From: Halovenus rubra
GTDB lineage: Archaea; Halobacteriota; Halobacteria; Halobacteriales; Haloarculaceae
DNA length: 64,000 nt
Reading direction: 5' to 3'
Assembly: GCF_026586665.1 (NCBI RefSeq)
Contig: NZ_JAODIY010000009.1
Location: forward strand, 372,001-436,000
Below, piece after piece: positions 51,225-60,183 of the stretch. The notes beneath the pieces were generated by a model, which saw only the letters and a program-made list of their open reading frames with translations, did no database searches and was not told the origin of the DNA. Both the position numbers and the translations under genes were made by a program. The stretch's first letter is position 1, and every line of letters begins with the position of its first letter.

Positions 51225-52325
51225 TCAAAACTTGTCTTCCCACCGGAAGAAACCATTGCGCTGTATTAGGTCACCGTCGACAGTAAGCTCAGTTCCTGCC
51301 TCACGCATATCGGTAATAAGGTCAACGTGGACCGCGCTGTTGTTACCCGACTCACCATCTGGAAGGTTCGCATCGTACGCACGGCCCAATGCGAGATGTA
51401 CTGTCCCACCCATTTTCTCGTCGAAGAGAATCTGGTCAGTCACGCGGTCGATACCGTGATTCATCCCGATACCGAGTTCGCCAAGGCGACTCGCTCCGTC
51501 GTCTGTCTCGATAATACTAGAAAGAACGTCTGTGCCCTGTGAAGCCTTCCAGTCAACGACCTCACCATCCTCGAAGGCCAGCCACGCGTCCCGAAGCTGT
51601 GTGCCACGAACAGTCATCGGAACGTCGAACGTAACCTCGCCCTCAGTCGCACATGGCGCTGTGAACACCTCACCACTCGGAAGGTTATGAGAATTATAGG
51701 CGACGCTAGCGGCGCTATTGACTGCAGTGCGATTGTCAATTGACATGGTGAGTTCTGTCCCATCGCTTTCTTTCCGGATGGTAACCTCACGCCCGTCGTC
51801 AAGAATCGATTTCAATTTCGCCATCTCGTCGGCAAGAGTGGACCAATCTCGGAGAATTGCGTCATAGACAAAATTACAGTACGTCTCATAGCTCATCCCC
51901 GCCTGCTGGGCGAGTGCCCGCGTTGGGTGGACTGTCGAAACCCAGTCGGTGTCCATGCGAGCCTCCCTGAGTTCCCCACGTGCCTTTCCGTAGGCTTGCT
52001 GTGTGTCCTCAGAGACATCAGCGGCAGCGCTCGTGTTTCGTGTCCCGCGGAGCGAGAGGACGCTGTCGGCCTGTTTGTACAGTGAGTGCTTGAACGCTGG
52101 ACTCTCGTCAAATTCCCCATCGTGAGCACGAAGGTAGGCACGGTTCATCTCCGAAGAGCTGTATACAGCGTGATAATTTGCACCAACATCTCCCAGTTTC
52201 TCGGCGACTGCCACGCCGAGAGCATGTGCTCCTTCGCCGACGCTGACAACCACGTCGTCACCGGGTTCGATTCGTGCACTCCACTCGACTAACGTCTGGG
52301 CGTGTTCTCTGACACGTGGGTCCAT
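51225..52325 (-). CDS. M29 family aminopeptidase
   Basis: 366 residues from the Met at 52325 (MDPRVREHAQTLVEWSARIEPGDDVVV); nine extra residues are possible. The sequence matches thermophilic aminopeptidase M29 proteins: SLRGTRNTSA, GEVFTAPCATEGEVTFDVP, LGELGIGMN, FDEKMGGTVHLALGRAYD and SAVHVDLITDM. These contain the Glu, His and Asp metal ligands that hold a two-metal site. It cleaves N-terminal residues of peptides in the cytoplasm. It ends convergent with the MFS gene, 15 bases apart. Confidence 0.9.
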   Translation of the reverse strand: MDPRVREHAQTLVEWSARIEPGDDVVVSVGEGAHALGVAVAEKLGDVGANYHAVYSSSEMNRAYLRAHDGEFDESPAFKHSLYKQADSVLSLRGTRNTSAAADVSEDTQQAYGKARGELREARMDTDWVSTVHPTRALAQQAGMSYETYCNFVYDAILRDWSTLADEMAKLKSILDDGREVTIRKESDGTELTMSIDNRTAVNSAASVAYNSHNLPSGEVFTAPCATEGEVTFDVPMTVRGTQLRDAWLAFEDGEVVDWKASQGTDVLSSIIETDDGASRLGELGIGMNHGIDRVTDQILFDEKMGGTVHLALGRAYDANLPDGESGNNSAVHVDLITDMREAGTELTVDGDLIQRNGFFRWEDKF

Positions 52326-52382
52326 GCCCGGACGCTTGGACTGGTGGAACAAAGAGGTTGTTCACTTACGGGAGAAGATAGC

Positions 52383-52652
52383 TTATGACTCCAGGACAGC
52401 GATTCCACAACCAGTCATCGACTCGTATTTTTTCGGCCACTCGATGTCGACCCGGTGCCGGGAACGCGCACTATCGGTTGATGGAAGTTCTGTTAATCCT
52501 TCTAGTTCTGTCCATGAGCCGCCACCATCTGTCAAGCAGTACACAGCGAGACAGTCCACGCTGTATCCGACCAGCTGTTCACAGGCAGTCGGTGCTTCCT
52601 GAAGACTCGTAACGACAAGCACCCCGTCGTTGAGTGCTGCGAACGCGTCCAT
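52383..52652 (-). CDS. Hypothetical protein
   Basis: 89 residues from the Met at 52652 (MDAFAALNDGVLVVTSLQEAPTACEQLVGY); the frame is open for 39 more codons upstream with less convincing composition. The residues VLVVTSL, VDCLAVYCLTD and GIAVLES suggest alternating strands, and there are five Cys residues. I do not recognise a family. It lies divergently ahead of hemL (109 bases) and 57 bases upstream of the aminopeptidase gene on the same strand. Whether it is expressed cannot be judged. Confidence 0.45.
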   Translation of the reverse strand: MDAFAALNDGVLVVTSLQEAPTACEQLVGYSVDCLAVYCLTDGGGSWTELEGLTELPSTDSARSRHRVDIEWPKKYESMTGCGIAVLES

Positions 52653-52760
52653 CCGTTCGTTTCGTCCGTTGCTACACAAAGATAGCGAGGCAAGTGGTGA
52701 TGAGTTACCCGAACGGCGTGAGGCAGTACATTCTTTCTGTCCCACTGCAAAGGAACGAGT

Positions 52761-54098
52761 ATGAACCACGAGCAGTCACGGTCGCTGTACGACAGAGCGC
52801 TGTCAGTTATGCCTGGCGGCGTCAACTCTTCGGTCCGAGCCACCCGTCCCTACCCGTTTTTTGTTGACAGCGGTGACGGCGGGCACGTCGTCGACGCCGA
52901 CGGGAACAAATATCTTGATTTCGTCATGGGGTACGGGCCGCTGTTGCTTGGTCACGACCTCCCAAAGCAGGTCCAATCTGCCATCCAGCAACGGGCAAGC
53001 GAGGGGCCGATGTACGGCGCACCAACAGAAGTCGAAGTAGAACTGGCAGAGTTTGTCTCCCGTCACGTTCCAAGCGTGGAGATGACCCGCTTCGTTAACA
53101 GTGGAACTGAAGCAACAGTTTCGGCTGTCAGGCTTGCACGGGGGTACACCGGACGAGAGAAAATAGTCGTTATGCAATGTGGGTATCACGGCGCACAGGA
53201 GTCGACACTTGTTGAGGGGAAAGGAGACGACACCAGCCCCTCTAGCCCGGGTATTCCCTCGTCGTTTGCCGAGCACACCCTCACAGTCCCGTTCAACGAC
53301 AAAGCGGCTGTTCACAGCGTCTTCGAAGAGCATGGCGACGATATCGCGGCTGTCCTCACCGAGCCAATCCTAGGGAACTACGGTATCGTCCACCCGGTTG
53401 AAGGGTTCCACGAGACACTCCGAGACGTGACTGAAGAACACGGTGCATTGCTCATCTTTGACGAGGTTATTACAGGCTTTCGTGTCGGCGGCCTCAAATG
53501 TGCACAGGGAAAATTCGATATTGACCCTGATATAACGACCTTTGGGAAAATTGTGGGTGGTGGCTTCCCCGTCGGCGCTATCGGTGGCAAAGCTGAGATT
53601 ATCGAACAGTTCACTCCAGCCGGCGATGTATTCCAGTCCGGAACCTTCTCGGGCCACCCAGTAACGATGGCAGCGGGACTCGAAACGCTGCGCTACGCGG
53701 CCGAGCACGACGTGTACGACCACGTGAACACGCTGGGCGAACAGCTCAGGGCAGGCCTCACAGATATCGTGGCCGACCAGGCACCCGAATACACTGTGGC
53801 AGGCACAGACAGTATGTTCAAGGTGTTGTTCACGCGCGAGGGGCCAGATGATCAGACGGGCCACTGTGAGGCTGGCTGTAAACAGCGTCCGGACTGTCCC
53901 AGATACGAGTACTGTCCGAAAAATGGGAGTGATGTCAAGCAGACCGAGACCGAGCGATGGGAGCGGCTGTTCTGGCCAGCAATGAAAGAACAGGGAATCT
54001 TCCTCACGGCGAACCAGTTCGAATCACAGTTTATCTGCAATGCACATACGGAGGAAGATATCGAGAAAGCTCTAGACGCATACAAGGAGGCACTGTGA
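52761..54098 (+). CDS. hemL: Glutamate-1-semialdehyde 2,1-aminomutase
   Basis: 445 residues. It converts glutamate-1-semialdehyde to 5-aminolevulinate at the start of tetrapyrrole synthesis. [39 protein letters not shown] and the PLP lysine Lys263 in [14 protein letters not shown] are all in place. A Cys-rich insertion around residues 372-400 ([19 protein letters not shown]) is longer than in bacterial HemL, possibly a haloarchaeal feature or metal site. Its stop overlaps the next gene (TGATG), so the two are probably translated together. Gabaculine-type inhibition and dimerisation are family knowledge. Confidence 0.93.
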   Translation: MNHEQSRSLYDRALSVMPGGVNSSVRATRPYPFFVDSGDGGHVVDADGNKYLDFVMGYGPLLLGHDLPKQVQSAIQQRASEGPMYGAPTEVEVELAEFVSRHVPSVEMTRFVNSGTEATVSAVRLARGYTGREKIVVMQCGYHGAQESTLVEGKGDDTSPSSPGIPSSFAEHTLTVPFNDKAAVHSVFEEHGDDIAAVLTEPILGNYGIVHPVEGFHETLRDVTEEHGALLIFDEVITGFRVGGLKCAQGKFDIDPDITTFGKIVGGGFPVGAIGGKAEIIEQFTPAGDVFQSGTFSGHPVTMAAGLETLRYAAEHDVYDHVNTLGEQLRAGLTDIVADQAPEYTVAGTDSMFKVLFTREGPDDQTGHCEAGCKQRPDCPRYEYCPKNGSDVKQTETERWERLFWPAMKEQGIFLTANQFESQFICNAHTEEDIEKALDAYKEAL

Positions 54099-54988
54099 TG
54101 GCAGGACCGGATACTGAAGATGAGACAGACGGCGACAATGCCACAGACGAGCGGTCGCTGTTCGAAGAGCGGTACGGAGAGACAATCATCTACGTTGCAA
54201 GTGAGATTGGTGTTGTCCGCGTTGCGGTGTCGCGTGCCCGGGTCGGGGAATATGGACTCATCAAGCGCTGTACTGCGACCGATATCGCAACAGATGACGG
54301 AGGTGTTGTCGTTGGGTCTGAAGAGGATATCTTCGCAGGGACTGTCGAAGCAGACTCATTCACAGCGCTTGGATTCGGCTCCAAGGCGGCAGTCGGTTTC
54401 GACGACGACACGGTCTATGCTGCGAGAGCAGACGGTCGAGTCAGCCGGCTTGAAGATGTTTCGTTGGGTGAGTCACTGGAAAAGACCGACTGGGAGCAAA
54501 GCGGAGCTGTAGCAGGACCCAGTGAGTTCGATGGGTCCCTGCTGGCTGCCGACGATGGTGTCTTTCGTGTCGGTTTGGAAGCCAAGCAGGTTGGCGACCT
54601 CTCTGACGTAACTACTGTCGCTCGTGGTCCAGAAGAGGGCTGCCAACTTTTGGCGGGAACAACGAATGGTCTGTACGAGTATGTTGATGACTGGAAGCAA
54701 GTGCGAAGCTGTCCAGTTAGAACGGTTCTCACCGACGGTAACAGAAGCTGGGTACTAACCGAAAGCAGCGAGATACTCCGGCGTGACGGGCAAATGTGGA
54801 CGGAACTCGACACACCGAACACCGAACATATCGTCGACATTGCTCGGGGAGAGAGTCTTTATGCGGTCACAGAGGCTGGTGAATTGCTCGTCGCTGCGAG
54901 TGCCGATATGACGAGCGATGGTCACGAAGGGTGGCACTCACAGCGGATTGGCGCTCGCGGTATCCGGGCACTGAGTACACTGGCCTAA
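54098..54988 (+). CDS. HVO_0234-family beta-propeller protein
   Basis: 296 residues from the ATG that overlaps the hemL stop by one base. After an acidic lead come repeated blade-like units: IIYVASEIGVVRVAVS, VGSEEDIFAGTVEA, DDTVYAARADGRVSRLEDV, SLLAADDGVFRVGLE, LLAGTTNGLYEYVDDWKQV and SLYAVTEAGELLVAASAD. This fits a beta-propeller of the HVO_0234 family as I know it. Function is unknown. The tight linkage to hemL suggests a role in tetrapyrrole synthesis or in a HemL complex, by inference only. Confidence 0.82.
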   Translation: MAGPDTEDETDGDNATDERSLFEERYGETIIYVASEIGVVRVAVSRARVGEYGLIKRCTATDIATDDGGVVVGSEEDIFAGTVEADSFTALGFGSKAAVGFDDDTVYAARADGRVSRLEDVSLGESLEKTDWEQSGAVAGPSEFDGSLLAADDGVFRVGLEAKQVGDLSDVTTVARGPEEGCQLLAGTTNGLYEYVDDWKQVRSCPVRTVLTDGNRSWVLTESSEILRRDGQMWTELDTPNTEHIVDIARGESLYAVTEAGELLVAASADMTSDGHEGWHSQRIGARGIRALSTLA

Positions 54989-55109
54989 AAGCAGGCAACG
55001 AGAGATGACAGACAGACCAGCTGGACCCGAAGCGCCGTTTTCAACAACTAGCTGTCTGTGGAGAGTTACAATCGAAAAGGCATTCAATGCGGACAGCGAG
55101 TCCTCACAC

Positions 55110-55952
55110 ATGATTATTACTGGATCAGCCAGCCAAACGCTCGCCGCGTCACTGGCAAGCGAGACAGAGCACGAACTCGCATCGGTGGCGTTTGAGCGGT
55201 TTCCAGATGGCGAACAGAAAGTCCAGATTGAAGACACTGTGGACCACGCAATCGTCGTTGCTTCGACGCTCTCAGACAGCAGCCACGTCGAACTCCTCCA
55301 GCTTCAGGACGCCGCTCGGGAGGCGGGTGCAACAGAAGTGACAACCGTTATCCCCTACATGGGATACGCAAGACAGGACAAATCATTCCAAACAGGAGAC
55401 CCAGTCTCAGCGCGGGCGATGGCACGAGCACTCTCGACTGGGACAGACAGGGTGCTTACCGTTAACCCTCATGAGCGAGCGGTGTGTGACTTTTTCGACG
55501 TGCCAGCTACGCCGGTAGATGCCGCCTCACATCTTGCGACACCGCTTGACTCGCTCACTGACCCGCTGTTTCTTGCGCCAGACCACGGTGCAGTCGACCT
55601 AGCACAAACTGTGCGTGATGCCTACGGCAGTGGCGAGGCTGACCACTTTGAGAAGACACGGCACTCCGGCACTGACGTAGATATCGAACCAAGCGACGCT
55701 GCCGTTTCGGGACGGGATGTTGTTCTTGTCGACGATATCGTGGCTACTGGGGCCACAATGAGCGAATCTGTTGCTGTTCTCAATAAACGAGGGGCGAACC
55801 GGGTCACTGTTACCTGTGTACACCCACTTCTTGCCGGGACAGCCCAGCTACAACTCTTCCAAGCAGGTGTCGAAGCAATATATGCAACGGACACAATTGA
55901 ACGGACTGTCAGTGCAGTAAGCGCCGCACCTGCTATCGCCCAAAAGCTATAG
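55110..55952 (+). CDS. prs: Ribose-phosphate pyrophosphokinase
   Basis: 280 residues from the Met at 55110 (MIITGSASQTLAASLAS); the frame opens 35 codons earlier without a good start. The ATP flap YARQDKSFQTGDPVSARAMA, the metal-binding NPHERAV segment and the PRPP loop VVLVDDIVATGATMSES are intact. The product PRPP feeds nucleotide, histidine and tryptophan synthesis. It is about 10-12 percent shorter than bacterial enzymes, as usual for archaeal Prs. It lies between the beta-propeller gene and a convergent nucleoside phosphorylase. Confidence 0.92.
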   Translation: MIITGSASQTLAASLASETEHELASVAFERFPDGEQKVQIEDTVDHAIVVASTLSDSSHVELLQLQDAAREAGATEVTTVIPYMGYARQDKSFQTGDPVSARAMARALSTGTDRVLTVNPHERAVCDFFDVPATPVDAASHLATPLDSLTDPLFLAPDHGAVDLAQTVRDAYGSGEADHFEKTRHSGTDVDIEPSDAAVSGRDVVLVDDIVATGATMSESVAVLNKRGANRVTVTCVHPLLAGTAQLQLFQAGVEAIYATDTIERTVSAVSAAPAIAQKL

Positions 55953-56025
55953 ACGAGCAGTTAGTCTGGATTGTATCCGTTCTATTAGGACCTAGCACCC
56001 GACAGCTAGCTGTTGGGTATCCTGT

Positions 56026-56751
56026 TCAGAGATTGCTTGTGGCTTCAAGCGAGAGTTCGATTGCACGTTCGACATTGTTCTTTGCTTTTGGTGGGAGTTC
56101 CTCGTCTTCAGTTTCTCCTTTCTGTGTGCCTTCGACAAGGTTGCCGTCGACGGTACAGATAGCACCAGCTCGCATGTCTTTCCGACGAGCAAGCGTGAAC
56201 AGTGCAGCCGCTTCCATCTCGACGGCGAGCATTCCAGCCTCTTCCCAGCTTTTGACATACTCTTCGGTCTCGGCATAGAAGGCATCGTCAGTCGCGACTG
56301 GACCGACGTGGACAGTTTCGTCACGTGTCTTGGAGACCGAAACAAGCTCCGAGAGTACGTCGTGGTGAGGGACTGCAGGGAGTGTTGCGCGTTCGTACCG
56401 TTTTGTTGTCCCTTCATCTTTGGCTGCACCAGAGGCGACAATCATATCACCAATTTCGATTCCATGCTGCAGTGCGCCACAGGTCCCGACACGGATGACA
56501 GTCTCGACGCCAACCTGGTCAAGCTCTTCTATTGCAATAGCAGCCGAGGGTGCACCGATACCTGTCGAGCAAATTGTCAGTGGCCGTCCATCGTAAGAGG
56601 CGTTGACAACTTTGTACTCTCGGTTCTCAGCAATAGTCTCAACATCTGAGCAGTGGCTTGCGATGCGGTCGACACGCCCGGGGTCACCGGGGACAAGTGC
56701 GATATCGGTCAGGTCTCCATCTTCAACGAGCAGATGTGGCTGTTTTCCCAT
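56026..56751 (-). CDS. Nucleoside phosphorylase (uridine/purine type)
   Basis: 241 residues of the PNP/UDP family. The phosphate-binding GDPGRV (about 22-27) and VIRVGTCGALQHGIEIGDMIVASGAAKDEG (about 83-112) are conserved, and the ribose-contacting VEMEAAALFTLARRK is present. It could act as uridine phosphorylase or as a purine/methylthioadenosine enzyme; sequence alone does not settle it. With prs and deoC nearby it fits nucleoside salvage or pentose breakdown. It is convergent with prs. Confidence 0.85.
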   Translation of the reverse strand: MGKQPHLLVEDGDLTDIALVPGDPGRVDRIASHCSDVETIAENREYKVVNASYDGRPLTICSTGIGAPSAAIAIEELDQVGVETVIRVGTCGALQHGIEIGDMIVASGAAKDEGTTKRYERATLPAVPHHDVLSELVSVSKTRDETVHVGPVATDDAFYAETEEYVKSWEEAGMLAVEMEAAALFTLARRKDMRAGAICTVDGNLVEGTQKGETEDEELPPKAKNNVERAIELSLEATSNL

Positions 56752-56878
56752 ATCAGTAGCTTTCTGGTCGGATACTAAAAAACCGTCTTGTCCGGGGTAA
56801 CGACACCTCGCATAAGCCCTAACAGATAAGGCATACGTCTCATTTTTTCGTATCTGTTAAACAGAAGTAGAACAGCTT

Positions 56879-57502
56879 ATGGCCGCAAACCCAATCAGTG
56901 GCCTGCCTACCTATGTAGATACAGAAACGGGGCCACAAGAAAATGGAACCGAAGGCAGTGTTTCGGTGACTGAGCAGAAAATAATACTTTCTAGCTCGGA
57001 CGGAGAGACTACGTTCCCGTTATCTGCCGTGGCTGACATACGTGTTGGGCACGTACCGGATATTCTTGGACCGGTGCCATCAGAAAAAGTACCTGTCACA
57101 ATTGCGTTTTCAAGCGACAGTACGTTGTCAGTTGCACTCATTGCAAATCAGGAGGCTGTGGCAGAAAAATTTGCACTCCGTCTAATAAAAGAGATACTGG
57201 ACGGCACTACGATCCGGGTCAAACATCCGGCCCGGGTTGGCGATTCGGACCCCAAAAGCTCGTTTGAACAGGGCGTTGTCAGTGTATACCCGGATAGGTT
57301 ACATTTTGACACAGGACAAGATGCACAGATTGAGACAGACAATGTACGAGGGTTTAAACAGACACGAAAAACGGTTCAGGGAGCTCAAAAACCGTTGGTA
57401 GCGATTGACTTCGTTCGAGACGGCACCCTGTTTCGGTCGTTACTGCAAGCACATGACCCACAAATAACCTCAGTTCTTGGAAGATTCCTTCAGTACACCT
57501 GA
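56879..57502 (+). CDS. CheF-like archaeal chemotaxis/archaellum protein (short)
   Basis: 207 residues. VTEQKIILSSSDGETTFPLSAVADIRVGHVPDI ... VPVTIAF and later RVKHPARVGDSDPKSSFEQGVVSVYPDRLHFD resemble the CheF-arch family, which links CheY and CheD to the archaellum motor switch. Known CheF proteins are roughly 290 residues, so this one may lack part of the family fold, or be a degenerate paralogue. There are no che or arl genes in the window, which weakens the assignment. A TATA-like CTGTTAAA precedes the start. Confidence 0.55.
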   Translation: MAANPISGLPTYVDTETGPQENGTEGSVSVTEQKIILSSSDGETTFPLSAVADIRVGHVPDILGPVPSEKVPVTIAFSSDSTLSVALIANQEAVAEKFALRLIKEILDGTTIRVKHPARVGDSDPKSSFEQGVVSVYPDRLHFDTGQDAQIETDNVRGFKQTRKTVQGAQKPLVAIDFVRDGTLFRSLLQAHDPQITSVLGRFLQYT

Positions 57503-57519
57503 TGTGATGATGTCCTCAC

Positions 57520-58374
57520 TCACGGTGAGAGAATAAACAAAAAGAAATTGTGAGTGGCTGGACCGAACCCAAGCGCCGCCACGAATGCAAACAGCAAGTT
57601 AGTTGATGTCTCGTTGTCCTTGATACCTCTCGAAAAGTAGATAACGATGGCCGAAGCCAGAAACGTCTTGAAGATAACAAACAGCCACCCACTTCCGAGT
57701 AAGTCTGCTGTCGGAAGGCCACTGGAGAAGTCAAGAATAGCTCTTGGGATTGCCGACCGTTCGCCAGCATCAAGCACGTCCACTCCAATCGCTGTCGTAA
57801 CGGCGTCAAACATATGTGCAAAGATAACGAGTCCGCCAACGTACTTGGCTCGTGCGAGGATATAGGTTCGCCAGGCACCGATGCCAAAGTAGACGACGGC
57901 TGTAAAGACAAGAGAGAGAAGAAGGCCTAACATCGGCCAAAGCGGCTCCATTGGTGAAACCGCCGGGTCTAGACCCTGCCAGAAGACGAGAGCCACGAGT
58001 GGTATAGCGACACCAAGACCAGTCGCACTGAGATACTGTGGGACTCGCTTCCGAAGTTGGCTACTCGGGACAATTATGGTCGACATAATCCAAACGATAC
58101 CCATCCCAACAAATGTTGTCAGGTAGACCGCAGGTGCTCCAAACAGCGGTGCGACATCAGGCGGATATATCCGAACCTGAAATATTTCCCCAATCTGATA
58201 AAAAACGTGAAGAACGCTACCAGCAATCATCCACGGTAAAAACGAGAGTACTAATCGTTGATTAATCGGTGGTCTAATAGCAAAGAGGAAAGCAACAATA
58301 AACCCGCTACTAACGAGCAGAGCTGCCGATTGAACAAGTGAAGGTAAAGCGAAGTCTGCAAACGGTGCTGTCAT
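57520..58374 (-). CDS. DUF63 family membrane protein
   Basis: 284 residues with seven or eight membrane helices. The family signature HMFDAVTTAIGVDVLDAGERSAIPRAI is at about residues 187-213, followed by GWLFVIFKTFLASAIVIYF. The function of DUF63 is not established; the motif HxxDAxTTxIG suggests metal or lipid binding, but that is a guess. It is convergent with the CheF-like gene and divergent from deoC. Confidence 0.88.
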   Translation of the reverse strand: MTAPFADFALPSLVQSAALLVSSGFIVAFLFAIRPPINQRLVLSFLPWMIAGSVLHVFYQIGEIFQVRIYPPDVAPLFGAPAVYLTTFVGMGIVWIMSTIIVPSSQLRKRVPQYLSATGLGVAIPLVALVFWQGLDPAVSPMEPLWPMLGLLLSLVFTAVVYFGIGAWRTYILARAKYVGGLVIFAHMFDAVTTAIGVDVLDAGERSAIPRAILDFSSGLPTADLLGSGWLFVIFKTFLASAIVIYFSRGIKDNETSTNLLFAFVAALGFGPATHNFFLFILSP

Positions 58375-58427
58375 ATCAAATTCATCTCTGCCGTCGGGTC
58401 AAAACTGTTCCGAATCTCGAAGGGAAC

Positions 58428-58434
58428 TTTAACC
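58428..58434 (+). promoter_or_regulatory. TATA-like box of deoC
   Basis: TTTAACC is 21-27 bases before the ATG at 58455; it supports the inner Met start. Confidence 0.4.
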
Positions 58435-58454
58435 CTGGCGAGTTTGCAACCGGT

Positions 58455-59096
58455 ATGGAAGCGATTGCAGATAAAATTGAGCACACAGTCCTCGGTCCGG
58501 AGACAACCTGGACCGATGTCAAAACGGTCCTCGAAGAAGCGTCTCAGTACGAGATGCGGGCCTGTATTCCGCCATGTTATCTGGAACAAGCCAACGAATA
58601 CGAACCATCGGTCGATCTGACAACAGTTGTCGGGTTTCCACACGGTCAGCACCTGACCGAAACAAAATGTCAAGAGGCAAGTCACGCATGGGCCGCCGGA
58701 GCAGCTGAAATCGACGTGGTTGCCAATATCGGATACATCAAGTCCGGTCACTTTGACACACTCAAATCTGAGCTTGGAGAAGTAGTAGCTGCAGTGCCTG
58801 TTCCCGTCAAAGTAATTCTCGAAGCTCCGCTACTCACCGACGAGGAACTCAAAAATGCTTCTCGTGTGGCAGCTGAGGCAGATGTGGACTACCTGAAGAC
58901 AGCGACAGGTTTCAGCGAAGGCGGCGCAACGGTTCACGATGTCGAGCTAATGAGCCGACACAAACCAGTTAAAGCAAGCGGCGGCGTTGGCTCTTGGTCG
59001 TTTGCCAAGGAACTGTTCAACGCAGGAGCAACGCGTATCGGCGCATCAAGCGGGGTAGCAATTGTCGAAGGGTACCGAGAGAAGCATCGGGACTGA
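58455..59096 (+). CDS. deoC: Deoxyribose-phosphate aldolase
   Basis: 213 residues from the Met at 58455 (MEAIADKIEHTVLGPETTW); the frame is open 39 codons earlier. Family motifs: VGFPHGQHLTETKCQEA, AAEIDVVANIGYIKSG, VKVILEAPLLTDEE, the Schiff-base lysine in VDYLKTATGFS and the second lysine in VKASGGVGSW. It splits deoxyribose 5-phosphate to glyceraldehyde 3-phosphate and acetaldehyde. It works with nucleoside phosphorylase in deoxynucleoside catabolism. It converges on the lipoprotein gene with a 15-base gap. Confidence 0.93.
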   Translation: MEAIADKIEHTVLGPETTWTDVKTVLEEASQYEMRACIPPCYLEQANEYEPSVDLTTVVGFPHGQHLTETKCQEASHAWAAGAAEIDVVANIGYIKSGHFDTLKSELGEVVAAVPVPVKVILEAPLLTDEELKNASRVAAEADVDYLKTATGFSEGGATVHDVELMSRHKPVKASGGVGSWSFAKELFNAGATRIGASSGVAIVEGYREKHRD

Positions 59097-59111
59097 CTCT
59101 CCTCGTGTGTC

Positions 59112-60053
59112 TCAGGCCAGGTCCGCTGTGAAGCGCTCGCCATCAGCGTGTGTAACCACCACTTTCTCGGGGTCAAAGTCGCCAAGGTTGACTGTCGCTT
59201 CGTACTGAATTGTACCGGTACATTGTTGACAGACGCCATCTTCTGATTTTGTCGCCACGACAATCTCAAGGTCCCGGTCTTCAGTAGTCAGCTCTGAAAC
59301 AGTGGCTGTATGACACGGGTCGGCAGCGTTGATAGCTCCGTTGACCCGGAGCGTTGTCTCGTTGTGCATTGTATCGACAGTTTCATCGCCAGTCGCACAG
59401 CCGGTTTCAACCGTTTTTATCTCTTGTAGCCGTGGCTCAGCGCCGTCTGAAGAGTGACTGGTTTGGTCTTGTGTTTTACCCCCATTAGTAGCGTTGCCTC
59501 CTGTATTGGGTTGGTCAGGCAAGACGTCTGGGGCTTCATCAGCATCAACCGACGTCGTTGGGCCTCCATCAGCGTGTGAGGCTGTGATAGTTTCAACAGC
59601 ATCGCTCGACAGCTTGACCGTAGACTCGTATTCAATCGCACCAGTACACTGGATACACTCGGCATCACTATTATCCGGTTGGGCAGTGACAGTAATCGAC
59701 AGTTCTGTATCCGATACCGATGTGTCAACAGCTACTTTGTGACATGGTGTGGGCGCTTTTTTCACGCCGGTCACCGAAACGACGTTGTCCGACACTGCAA
59801 CTGTTATTGGGTTTCTATTTGGATTCAAGCAATTTGCCTCGATAGTCGTTGCTGAGACGTCTGTAACCGAAAGCTCCGCAGAATCGTCGGTGCCGGAACC
59901 GTCGGTGCCAGAATCGTCGCTATCGGAGCCGTCAGTCTCCTCATCAGATTCAGTACTGTCGTTTTCCGACAGTACGGCAAGACACCCAGCCAGGCCAGCG
60001 AAGCCTGCAGTTGTCAATGAACCGAGAGCCTTGCGTCGTGATAGTTCAGGCAT
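59112..60053 (-). CDS. Tat lipoprotein with a duplicated four-cysteine domain
   Basis: 313 residues. A Tat-type lipoprotein signal (SRRKALGSLTTAGFAGLAGC, lipobox Cys about 23) is followed by an acidic Ser/Asp/Gly linker (about 30-65). Two copies of one domain follow, each about 90-100 residues: copy 1 has Cys, then PCHKVAV, then CIQCTGAIEYESTV; copy 2 has Cys, then PCHTATV, then CQQCTGTIQYEATV. Both end in a V(.)TASHADG or VVVTHADG segment. The conserved Cys-PCH-CxxCTG set could bind metal or form disulfides. I do not recognise the family; it should be anchored outside the membrane. Confidence 0.7.
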   Translation of the reverse strand: MPELSRRKALGSLTTAGFAGLAGCLAVLSENDSTESDEETDGSDSDDSGTDGSGTDDSAELSVTDVSATTIEANCLNPNRNPITVAVSDNVVSVTGVKKAPTPCHKVAVDTSVSDTELSITVTAQPDNSDAECIQCTGAIEYESTVKLSSDAVETITASHADGGPTTSVDADEAPDVLPDQPNTGGNATNGGKTQDQTSHSSDGAEPRLQEIKTVETGCATGDETVDTMHNETTLRVNGAINAADPCHTATVSELTTEDRDLEIVVATKSEDGVCQQCTGTIQYEATVNLGDFDPEKVVVTHADGERFTADLA

Positions 60054-60183
60054 ATTCTAACCAACGGGTAGCACTGATAAACCACTCTTGAACACTCAAA
60101 TCACTGTTTAACCGTCAGAACGAATAGAGTGCACTGGGTCGAAGCGTCGGGTTTTAGTCGATGGTTCTCTGATAAACTGGTAG

